64,000 nucleotides of DNA from Roseiarcus sp963737365 (GTDB taxonomy: Bacteria > Pseudomonadota > Alphaproteobacteria > Rhizobiales > Beijerinckiaceae). Positions 26,901 through 33,482 of this stretch are shown here, one piece after another. The position numbers were made by a program, and so were the translations under genes. Location: contig CAVTSD010000007.1 of assembly GCA_963737365.1 (NCBI GenBank), positions 806,001 to 870,000 on the forward strand, read 5' to 3'. The notes beneath the pieces are model-generated. The model did no database searches. It saw only the letters and a program-made list of their open reading frames with translations, and was not told where the DNA came from. How positions within the stretch are numbered: the stretch's first letter is position 1; every line of letters begins with the position of its first letter.

Positions 26901-27016
26901 TCCGCGCGGCCGAGGCTGAAAAAGGACGCAATCCCCGCGAGCGTCACCGCGGCCATGATGAAGACAATGAAGGAGCGATGCTTGAGCGCCCAATCGGAAA
27001 GATTGAGACCGCTCAC
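23957..27016 (-). CDS. RND efflux pump, inner-membrane permease
   Basis: 1019 residues. The standard HAE1/AcrB-like architecture is present: N-terminal helix KHRSFIVFIMAAVTLAGIASF, two large periplasmic loops, and 12 helices with the proton-relay acidic residue in LSLLVDSAMTAIDVM (where AcrB has DD) and a C-terminal block IGIVLALLLANRPLGFVAIL. It pumps small toxic compounds out with proton influx, together with an outer-membrane channel not encoded here. The start ATG at 27016 overlaps the stop of the membrane-fusion gene upstream (ATGA), so they are coupled. The substrate is unknown; the branch resembles multidrug rather than heavy-metal (CusA) pumps. Confidence 0.93.
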   Translation of the reverse strand: MSGLNLSDWALKHRSFIVFIMAAVTLAGIASFFSLGRAEDPPFTFRTMIVQAGWPGASMDDTLQQVTERLERKLQETRGLDFLRSYTIPGRTTIFVNLKGSTKASEVPDIWYQVRKNIGDIRGTLPAGVVGPGFNDDFGDTFGLIYGFTADGFSHRELRDYVEDIRSRLLQVPDVSKIELLGVQDEQIFVEFSTQELAGLGIDRAALLAALRAQNAVSPAGSLETGQEKILLRVSGAFGSEADLLNVNFLSNGRLIRLRDIATIRRGYSDPPQPMFRVNGKPAIGLAIAMRDGGDILTLGRNVRKAIDQSVANLPLGIDASLVSDQPVVVQTAIGEFMELLWQAIAIIMAVSIISLGLRPGSVVALTIPLTIAIVFPIMQAMHIDLQRISLGALIISLSLLVDSAMTAIDVMTTRLAQGNSKEEAASFAYKTLALPMLTGTFVTIAGFVPIGFARSAAGEYTFSIFAVVTIALIVSWFVAVLFAPLLGAWILKTPDRPTAAEPNFVLRTFRSILVGAMRMRWITIAVTLACFAAALLALPYVPRQFFPASDRPELVVDLTLPQNASIFASEDASAKLDAILKNDPDVASWSSYVGRGAIRFYLPLDVKLPNDFFSQFVVIAKDVAARDRLHAKLEKALAEQLPSAVARVAPLELGPPVGWPVQYRVSGPDPSQVRQIALKLGQTMGENPNLRLVNFDWMEPAREVRVRIDQDQARLLGLSSQALAETLNAVMSGAPITQVRDGIYLVNVVARANDEQRVSLSTLRSLQLPLPGGRTVPLSQIATFDFDQEYPLIWRRDRVPTLTVQADVRSDATPEGAVASLKPGIEKLEANLPSGYHIATGGTVEESAQSQASVFALLPAALFLMLLFLMAQLHSFGRVALVVATVPLGLIGIVLALLLANRPLGFVAILGILALVGMIARNAVILIDQIETERAQGRDIWDAVVEATLSRFRPIMLTAISTVLGLIPIAPTVFWGPMAFAIMGGLFVATLLTLLVLPVFYITLYRAKQPVEIAATGV

Positions 27017-28122
27017 GAAGTCGCTCCGAGGAGCCGAACTTTCTGGCCCGGATGCAGGGCCTGGACGCCGGCCGTCACCACGACGTCCCCGGGCTCGAGC
27101 CCTGAGGAAATGACAGCGGTCGCCGGGTCGAAACGCTCGACCTCGACATTGCGCAGCGCGACGGTCAGGTTTTGCGGATCGACGACCCAGACGGCGGGCT
27201 TAGCGTTGGCCGCGGTCAGCGCGCTCGCGGGAACCGAGATACCATTGCCGCCTTCGAGTTGCAGGCGGCCGGTGACCGTTGCGCCGAGGCGCATCGCTTC
27301 GGGATGATCGATGAGGCTGAGCCTCACCTCGAAAGTGCGCGTAACTGGATCGGCCTGCGGCGATACAGTCCGTACGCGCGCTTTCGCGGTCACCGAGGGA
27401 TCGTTAGCGAGCGCAATGGTGATTGTCGCGTCCGCGGGCGCGGCGCGGAGAACCTGGGCTGGAACATCAAACACCGCGTCGCGCCCGTCCGTCCGCGCGA
27501 CGGTAAAGATAGGCTGTCCCGCCTGAACTACCTGACCCAACTCGGCCGATCGGGCGGTGATCGTGCCCTCGACATTGGCTCTAAGCTCCGTAAAGCCAAC
27601 CCGATCCTGGGCGATGTCGAACTGCGCGGTCGCATCGTCGACCCGTGCCTGCGCCGTCTGCAACGCCTGCTTCGCAGAATCGAAGTTAGCGCGGGTGGTG
27701 AAGCCGCGCTCCATTAGGTGGCTCTGGCGGTCGAAACTGTTCTGCGCCTCGACCTCTTGGCCGCGCGCGGCGTTCAGCGCCGCCTGCGCCGAGCGCACGC
27801 CGTTGATCTCGTCCTGCGGATCGAGCTTCGCCAGCACTTGGCCGGGCACGACCTTGTCGCCGACCCCGCCCTTCCGCTCGATGATCCGCCCACCGATACG
27901 AAAAGCGAGGTTCACCTCGTTTTCGGCGCGAATGTCCCCTGTGAGCTGAACCGCATCGCCGATCGCGCCTTTTTCTACCGTGACGGTGCGCACCGGACGG
28001 GGCAGGGGCGGCTCGGTCTTGGCCTCCTGCTCGCAGCCGGCTGCGAGCAGGGCGAACGCAAGAGCGCCAAGGAGCGCGCAAAGGGTTCCGCGCGTCGGCG
28101 GGTGAGCAGTGGATCGAGCCAA
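27013..28122 (-). CDS. RND efflux membrane-fusion lipoprotein (HlyD/AcrA family)
   Basis: 369 residues. The start is TTG at 28122, supported by an AGAGGA ribosome site 8 bases upstream; the upstream open frame to 28590 is antisense to the repeat protein gene. The N-terminus has a lipoprotein signal ending LLAAGC. A lipoyl half-motif (GRIIERKGGVGDKVVPGQVLAKLD), a helical hairpin with ARGQEVEAQNSFDRQ, the second lipoyl half (VEGTITARSAELGQVVQAGQ) and beta-barrel domains follow in the expected order. It bridges the RND permease to an outer-membrane channel. Confidence 0.92.
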   Translation of the reverse strand: MARSTAHPPTRGTLCALLGALAFALLAAGCEQEAKTEPPLPRPVRTVTVEKGAIGDAVQLTGDIRAENEVNLAFRIGGRIIERKGGVGDKVVPGQVLAKLDPQDEINGVRSAQAALNAARGQEVEAQNSFDRQSHLMERGFTTRANFDSAKQALQTAQARVDDATAQFDIAQDRVGFTELRANVEGTITARSAELGQVVQAGQPIFTVARTDGRDAVFDVPAQVLRAAPADATITIALANDPSVTAKARVRTVSPQADPVTRTFEVRLSLIDHPEAMRLGATVTGRLQLEGGNGISVPASALTAANAKPAVWVVDPQNLTVALRNVEVERFDPATAVISSGLEPGDVVVTAGVQALHPGQKVRLLGATS

Positions 28123-28223
28123 AGCAAATCCTCTTACGACAACGCGGCCGTCCTTACCGGCCGGCCGCTTGCCGCGCAACGATCGGGAACGCTGTCTGCT
28201 GCTATCGATGTCTACTAAGACGA

Positions 28224-28757
28224 TCAGCGGTGGCGCCCGCCGCCGCCGCCTCGATGCCCGCCGCCGTGTCCCCCGCGATGCCCGCCACCTCCAGGGCGGT
28301 GGCCGCCGCCACCTGGGCGATGTCCGCCGCCGTGCCCGGGCCTGTGGCCGCCGTGACCGGGGCGATGAGCCGGCGGCCTGTGGACGTTGCGATTGACGTG
28401 GACGTTCCGGTTGACATGGACGTTGCGATTGACGTGGACATTCCGATTGACGTGGACATTCCGATTGACGTGGACAGTGCGATGGTTCCAGCCATGCCAC
28501 CCGGCCGGGCCGCCCCATCCAGCGCCACGATGCCAAGCAAAACCGCACCAATACCAGCCGGGGCCGCGCCAGCCCGAAGCGTACCAGCAATAGTTGCGGC
28601 CGCCCCAGACGAACTGCGCCTGCTCGACCGGCGAGCTTGCGACGAGCGCGGGGCGTGGCGCGAATGCGCCAACGTCCATCGCCGCCTCAGCGGGCGCGAC
28701 GAGTTGGGCGGCCATTCCGATCGCTGCAGCGAGACATATGATCAGCTTACGAAACAT
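28224..28757 (-). CDS. Exported His/Gly/Asn-repeat protein
   Basis: 177 residues. A signal peptide (MFRKLIICLAAAIGMAAQLVAPAEA) is followed by a Trp/Gly-rich part with YCWYASGWRGPGWYWCG, then five or six tandem VHVNRN hexapeptides, then a tail of about 55 residues of GHRPG/GGGHRGG units. His makes up roughly a sixth of the mature chain, so it may bind Ni, Zn or Cu in the periplasm. The start at 28757 has a GGAGG site 9 bases upstream. It is the first gene before the RND efflux pair, 100 bases away on the same strand, so a metal-efflux link is possible but unproven. It could instead be a surface protein. Confidence 0.75.
   Translation of the reverse strand: MFRKLIICLAAAIGMAAQLVAPAEAAMDVGAFAPRPALVASSPVEQAQFVWGGRNYCWYASGWRGPGWYWCGFAWHRGAGWGGPAGWHGWNHRTVHVNRNVHVNRNVHVNRNVHVNRNVHVNRNVHRPPAHRPGHGGHRPGHGGGHRPGGGGHRPGGGGHRGGHGGGHRGGGGGRHR
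28381..28488. repeat. 18-base tandem repeat encoding VHVNRN units
   Basis: Units begin at 28381, 28399, 28417, 28435 and 28453, with a degenerate sixth at 28471. On the plus strand each reads TGGACRTTSCGRTTGACR with a few differences. The unit length is a multiple of three, so copy-number change keeps the frame of the exported repeat protein. Confidence 0.9.
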
Positions 28758-28884
28758 GAGATGCATCCTCCGAACGATTCGATTTTGATCACGCCGCTTG
28801 AACGCAAGATGAATGGAAGGAAAGGTGCAGCATTCGTCGCGATAGGCTTCGCTACCGCGCGAAAGCGCAGCATGCTATGGAGCT

Positions 28885-30711
28885 TTGAACACCTCCGGAA
28901 TTCTGTTGCCCGACGCAATGCGAGCGCCCGCCGTTTCTTCCTCGAGCGCTGAGCCTACGCTTAGGCGGGTCGAGCCGATTAGAGCGAGGCCAATCCTCGA
29001 CCCGCGCGACGGGGACGCGGAAGACGACATCTCGAGCCCAAAGCAGAAGTCGCTCCTCGCAATCGCCGGGAGCCTCCTCGCCGAAATCAGCCTGACGAAG
29101 CTCGTGATCGCGTGGTGTGTGTCGATCGTACTGCCGGCGGCGATGCTTGGGTTCGCGCCGCTTGTCGTCAGCGCATGGGTCGGGGACGTCTTTTCGCGAG
29201 TCTTGGAATTGTACGGCTTCGGCGCCGCGCTTCTACTTCTCTTGATCGTCGTTGCAGGTTGGCTCGGCTGGCGTCCATTGTTTCGCGTCGCGGAAGCAAA
29301 TTTCTGGGCGCTCAACGCGCTCGGCGTTCAGCCCGGATACGCCTTATGCCGCGAGTCGATCCGGCATCTAGCAGAGCGATCCCTCAAGCTGCGGAGCGGA
29401 GCCGAGCTCGCGCGTGTGCGGGCGAGAAGCTGCGCCGCGGCGGGAATTCTTCTTGCTCTCGTCGCGACGCTTGTTGTGGCCTTCGCTTGGCCGCACACGC
29501 GCTGGATTGGATCGACGGCGGATCTTGCAGTCCCACATCATCTCATCGTGCCCACGCTCGCCAACGCGATTGTCGTCATGTCTGCATATCTCGCGGCCGC
29601 TTCGCTTGTCTGGGGCTTTGCCGATGCGAGCATGGACCAGCCGCTCGACCTCGAGGCGTTCGACGCTGCGCCACCAAGCGGTCGCGTCTGGCGCGTGGCG
29701 CATCTGTCGGACATCCATATCGTCGGCGAGCGCTATGGTTTTCGGATCGAAAGCGGGCGCGGCGGCCCACGTGGCAACGACCGCGTGCGGGAGGCCATGG
29801 CTCGCCTCGAAGCCGAACACGCCGCCCAGCCGCTGGACCTCGTTTTCATCACCGGGGACATGACCGACGCCGGACGCTCGGCCGAGTGGGCTGAGTTTTT
29901 TGACATTCTCGCAGGCCACCCGGATCTCGCGGCCCGCACGCTGATCCTTCCCGGCAATCATGACGTGAATGTCGTCGACCGCGCCAATCCGGCTCGTCTC
30001 GATTTGCCGTTCAGTCCGGCGAAAACGCTGCGAAAGATGCGCGCTTTGTCCGCGATGGCCGCCTTCGGCGCCGAGCGCTTGCATGTGATGAAGGCCGGCG
30101 CAACGGAGCTTGGGCCTACACTTGCAGCGACACTTGCGCCGCAGCGTCAGGCGATCGAGACTTTCGCCGATCGGGGAGGGCTCCGGTTGTCGAACCAGCT
30201 CGCGCGCGTCTGGGATGAGCTCTTTCCGTTGATCCTTCCGCCAACGGACGAGGATGATCTGGGTGTCGCGATCCTCAATTCGAACGCTGACACGAATTTC
30301 TCATTCACCAATGCGTTAGGCCTGATCCCAGCCGGCCAGGCTCGCAAGCTCATAGCGGCGTTCGATCATTATCCGAAGGCTCGGTGGATCGTCGGGCTGC
30401 ATCATCATTTGATCGAATATCCAACTCCGGTCGCCAAATTCTCCGAGCGGATCGGCACAGCGCTCATCAATGGGAGCTGGTTTCAGCGTGTGCTCAAGCC
30501 CTATGGCGGAAGGGTCGTCGTCATGCATGGCCACCGGCATGTCGATTGGATCGGCGCCTGCGGCGCGCTCAAGGTCGTCTCAGCCCCGTCGCCGGTGATG
30601 GCGCCGGACTCCAAGTCCACCCATTTTTATGTCCACACGCTTGGGCCGGGGCCGGACGGGCGGCTCGCGCTCATTGCGCCAAAACGGATCGATCTTGCTC
30701 CAGGCGAGTAA
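28885..30711 (+). CDS. Membrane-anchored calcineurin-like metallophosphoesterase
   Basis: 608 residues. After a polar N-terminal 55 residues come about four membrane helices (LVIAWCVSIVLPAAMLGFAPLVV, AALLLLLIVVAGWLGW, AAGILLALVATLVVAFAW and AIVVMSAYLAAASLVWGF). The C-terminal half is a metallophosphatase with all five motifs: HLSDIHI, ITGDMTDAG, LPGNHDVN, GLHHHLIE and GHRHVDW. The domain would face the cytoplasm. Related soluble enzymes act on cyclic nucleotides or lipid diphosphates such as UDP-diacylglucosamine, and the membrane part suggests a lipid or envelope substrate. The start TTG at 28885 has a GGAG site; ATG at 28918 is an alternative. Confidence 0.82.
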   Translation: MNTSGILLPDAMRAPAVSSSSAEPTLRRVEPIRARPILDPRDGDAEDDISSPKQKSLLAIAGSLLAEISLTKLVIAWCVSIVLPAAMLGFAPLVVSAWVGDVFSRVLELYGFGAALLLLLIVVAGWLGWRPLFRVAEANFWALNALGVQPGYALCRESIRHLAERSLKLRSGAELARVRARSCAAAGILLALVATLVVAFAWPHTRWIGSTADLAVPHHLIVPTLANAIVVMSAYLAAASLVWGFADASMDQPLDLEAFDAAPPSGRVWRVAHLSDIHIVGERYGFRIESGRGGPRGNDRVREAMARLEAEHAAQPLDLVFITGDMTDAGRSAEWAEFFDILAGHPDLAARTLILPGNHDVNVVDRANPARLDLPFSPAKTLRKMRALSAMAAFGAERLHVMKAGATELGPTLAATLAPQRQAIETFADRGGLRLSNQLARVWDELFPLILPPTDEDDLGVAILNSNADTNFSFTNALGLIPAGQARKLIAAFDHYPKARWIVGLHHHLIEYPTPVAKFSERIGTALINGSWFQRVLKPYGGRVVVMHGHRHVDWIGACGALKVVSAPSPVMAPDSKSTHFYVHTLGPGPDGRLALIAPKRIDLAPGE

Positions 30712-30812
30712 GCCAAGCGCGGAACTAAACGGGGTTCTAAAGGACTGAAATCATTAGGGCGCGGAACTAGAATGGAACTTGAGGCCGATCCGAACTCAAT
30801 TTCGCATTGCCT

Positions 30813-31856
30813 TTAAACCCGCGCCGCGACGCCCTTTTCCGTGGGCCCGCCGAGAAGATCTGCGATCCAGCGGCTTGAGGGATGGTAAGCGCAGAAGGTC
30901 ACGATCGCGATCACGATCGGGACGCCGATGAAGGCGCCGAATAGGCCCCAGAGGTAGGTCCATAAGAAGACGGCGAGCAGCACGACGGTGGGCGACATGG
31001 CGAGCATGGCGCCAGACACGCGCGGCTCGATATAGCTGCCAACCACGAACTGGATGATGTTGAGGCAGACGAAAACGCCGACGACCGCTTGCCACGACTC
31101 GAACTGCGTCATCGCGACCAGGGTTGGAAACAGGGTCGCGACGAATGGGCCGATGAACGGGATGTAATTGAGGGCGAAGGCGATCACCGCCCATTCCAGC
31201 GCAAACGGCAGTCCAGCGGCCCACGCGAACGCGCCGACGAGAACGCCTGTCGCGACGCTCATGAGCGTGCGCACCTCCATATACTTGCGGATCTTGACCG
31301 CCGTCGCCGCGCTCCCCTGCAATAGGATCCGAGCGGTTTCGGGGTGCAGATAGGCCTCAGCGCGCCGGCGCAGGTCATCGACTTCCATCAGTCCAAGAAT
31401 GACGTAGAGAAGGGCGATCAGCCAGAAGGTGACGGTCGTATTGACGCGGCCGGTAATCTGGCCCGCCCAATGCACAAGCCAGCCAACATTGAAGTGCTCG
31501 CTCCATAAGCCGGCGACGGAAATCCCGCGGTCGTCGAGCCAATCGATCGCGCGCTCGTAGAGCGCCTGGTAGCGCGCGGTATCGGCGAGCAGCGATACGC
31601 CCACACGCCCGAAGCCCCATGCGACCAGCGAAGCGAAGGCGATGCAGATTGCGACGGTCACGCTCATCGTGATGGCCAGCGCGAACAGGGCCGGCATTCG
31701 AGCCTGCAACCACGATTGCAACGGCCAGACCAGCGCGATGATAAACAAAGCGAGCGACAAGGGCGCGAACACATCGCTCGCCTGGGAGGCGGAGACGCAA
31801 ATCAGGATCGCGGCGATGATACCGACCGAGACATTAAGCGCCGAGTCGCGAGCCAT
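30813..31856 (-). CDS. AI-2E family (PerM-like) transporter
   Basis: 347 residues with eight helices in the family arrangement, including the conserved C-terminal block LPFALEWAVIAFALNYIPFIGP and the SGSYIEPRVSG-like segment VVGSYIEPRV. The family includes TqsA and many permeases of unknown substrate; some act as Na+/H+ antiporters. The start at 31856 (MARDSALNVSVG) gives a normal N-terminus; the longer frame to 31955 adds a basic, unconserved stretch. It is convergent with the phosphoesterase gene. A second, diverged paralogue is encoded at 37233-38309. Confidence 0.87.
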   Translation of the reverse strand: MARDSALNVSVGIIAAILICVSASQASDVFAPLSLALFIIALVWPLQSWLQARMPALFALAITMSVTVAICIAFASLVAWGFGRVGVSLLADTARYQALYERAIDWLDDRGISVAGLWSEHFNVGWLVHWAGQITGRVNTTVTFWLIALLYVILGLMEVDDLRRRAEAYLHPETARILLQGSAATAVKIRKYMEVRTLMSVATGVLVGAFAWAAGLPFALEWAVIAFALNYIPFIGPFVATLFPTLVAMTQFESWQAVVGVFVCLNIIQFVVGSYIEPRVSGAMLAMSPTVVLLAVFLWTYLWGLFGAFIGVPIVIAIVTFCAYHPSSRWIADLLGGPTEKGVAARV

Positions 31857-32119
31857 ACTTAGTTCCGGGAAGGCAAAGATCCTGCCTACGCGGCGCTTTT
31901 GCCCGAAGGGCCGGCTCATGTATAGCGGCGCGGTTTTCGGGTAGCGGCCGGCCAATCGCGTTTGCCAGCAGCTGTCTAGTGGCTGCGCTTGGCTCTAGGC
32001 GATGTGGTCTTGGCTGAGGGCGGAAGCGCTCATAGCAGCCCGACGCATGGACAGCGTTCCGAGACCGAGTCGTGGTGCGCGACGCGAAAGAGGCGGACCT
32101 TTCCGGGCGCCCCGACTCG

Positions 32120-32317
32120 TTATGCAGCGGCGCGGGTCATGCTCGATCGATCTTCAGCGGCGCCTTTTGTTTCCGAGCGACCGTCGAGCGCGTCGCAGAC
32201 GTGAGCAAGTGTCATATCGATGAAATAGAGGAGCGCCCGGTCCGAGCAGCCTTCTGCGAGAGCGCGGGCCTCTCTCAGTTTTTTTGCGGTCTCGATTAGA
32301 CAATCGACCTTGGTCAT
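32120..32317 (-). CDS. Small conserved hypothetical protein (65 aa)
   Basis: MTKVDCLIETAKKLREARALAEGC continues to a helical FIDMTLAHVCDALDG and a polar tail. The whole looks like a folded amphipathic helical protein, unlike the Arg/Pro-rich products of shadow frames. An AAGG site lies 9 bases before the ATG at 32317. Similar short proteins are found in Rhizobiales without assigned function. It is divergent from ku1. Confidence 0.5.
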   Translation of the reverse strand: MTKVDCLIETAKKLREARALAEGCSDRALLYFIDMTLAHVCDALDGRSETKGAAEDRSSMTRAAA

Positions 32318-32530
32318 CGGGTTCGCCTTGTTTGATAGTCTTGCGACATAATCCTGCGAACCTCTAAAAGGCCCTGTAGGGAGCGAGATAAATTGTACAC
32401 AACGGGAACATATCCGAGGACCTTCGGTTTCCCAGGATAGCGTCCCCGACTGGCGTGAAGCTGGAAAGTTTGCAGTCCGTATAGCGCCCGCGAGTTGGCG
32501 CGCTGAAGCGAGTGAGGGAGGAACCTTTCG

Positions 32531-33343
32531 ATGGCGGCGCGCCCATTCTGGAAAGGTTACATGAAGCTCAGCCTCGTCACCTGTCCGGTGGCGATGATGT
32601 CGGCGACCAGCGAAGAGGAAAAGGTTCGCTTCCACGTCCTGAACCGCCGGACCGGCAATCGAATCCAGAGCCACTATGTCGACGCCGAAACCGGCAAGCC
32701 GGTCGATGAGGCCGACGAGGTGAAGGGGTACGCGCGTGGCGAGGACGACTATGTCCTGCTGGACGATAACGAGCTTGAGTCCGTCGCTCTTGAAAGCGCC
32801 CGCACGATCGACATCCAGAGTTTCGTCGCCGCTGAGAGCATCGACTGGATCTGGTACGACACGCCCTATTACTTGACCCCCGACGATCCCATTGGCGAGG
32901 AGGCCTATTGCGTCATTCGTGACGCAATGCGCGCGACCGAGATGGTCGGCGTGTCGCGCCTCGTCCTCAATCGGCGGGAGCGGGCGGTGATCCTGAAGCC
33001 GCGCGACAATGGGATTTTGCTCTGGACGCTGCGCTTCGGCGATGAAGTGCGCGATGCGAGCGAATATTTCGGCGCCATCGGCGAAGCAAAGCCCGACGCC
33101 GAGCTGATGCGCCTGATCGGGGACCTCATCAAGTCGCGGAAGAAGGACTGGAGCCCGGACATGGTCGCCGATCCGGTGCAAGCCCAACTGCTTGAAATTA
33201 TCGCCGCGAAAAAGAAGGGCGCGAAAAAGGCCAAGGCGAAACCGAGGGCCGTGCCAGAGTTCGAACCCGCGAGCAACGTCATCAATATCATGGATGCTTT
33301 GAAGCGAAGCGTGGCCGGCGCGAAGAAGCCGAAAGGGCGTTGA
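32531..33343 (+). CDS. Non-homologous end-joining protein Ku (Ku1)
   Basis: 270 residues covering the bacterial Ku core: FWKGYMKLSLVTCPV at the N-terminus, RTGNRIQSHYVDAETG (bridge region) and DEVKGYARGEDDYVLLDDNEL, then a Lys-rich tail KKKGAKKAKAKPRA. Ku dimers bind DNA ends and recruit LigD. It is 140 bases from ligD and convergent with it, and a second Ku gene lies just beyond. The start ATG at 32531 has a GGGAGGAACC ribosome site. In rhizobia, paralogous Ku proteins have distinct roles, and one is often linked to stress or stationary phase. Confidence 0.93.
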   Translation: MAARPFWKGYMKLSLVTCPVAMMSATSEEEKVRFHVLNRRTGNRIQSHYVDAETGKPVDEADEVKGYARGEDDYVLLDDNELESVALESARTIDIQSFVAAESIDWIWYDTPYYLTPDDPIGEEAYCVIRDAMRATEMVGVSRLVLNRRERAVILKPRDNGILLWTLRFGDEVRDASEYFGAIGEAKPDAELMRLIGDLIKSRKKDWSPDMVADPVQAQLLEIIAAKKKGAKKAKAKPRAVPEFEPASNVINIMDALKRSVAGAKKPKGR

Positions 33344-33399
33344 TACCGTCCTCGCAAGAGCGCGTCTCAAAGAATGATCCAGTTCGCGAGCCTCGGAGC

Positions 33400-33438
33400 G
33401 TCCTTCGAGACGCGCCCTGGGCGCTCCTCAGGACGAGG
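33400..33438. repeat. REP-like palindrome
   Basis: GTCCTTCGAGACGCGCCCTG and GGCGCTCCTCAGGACGAGG form an imperfect hairpin (GTCCT/AGGAC and GAGACGCGCC/GGCGCTCCTC). It lies between the convergent ku1 and ligD genes. Its relatives are at 45066-45192, and a degenerate copy is near 43880-43920. This hairpin may also terminate both transcripts. Confidence 0.6.
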
Positions 33439-33482
33439 CGACGGTAGCGGAGGCGCTAGAAGCGAGCTGGCGCCTTTAGCCC

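Noticed and set aside
25868..27307. A long plus-strand frame antisense to the RND permease
   Set aside because: Antisense shadow; the RND protein on the other strand is complete and conserved.
28381..28488. Tandem 18-base repeats as a possible CRISPR array
   Set aside because: The units are directly adjacent without spacers and encode an in-frame hexapeptide of the exported protein.
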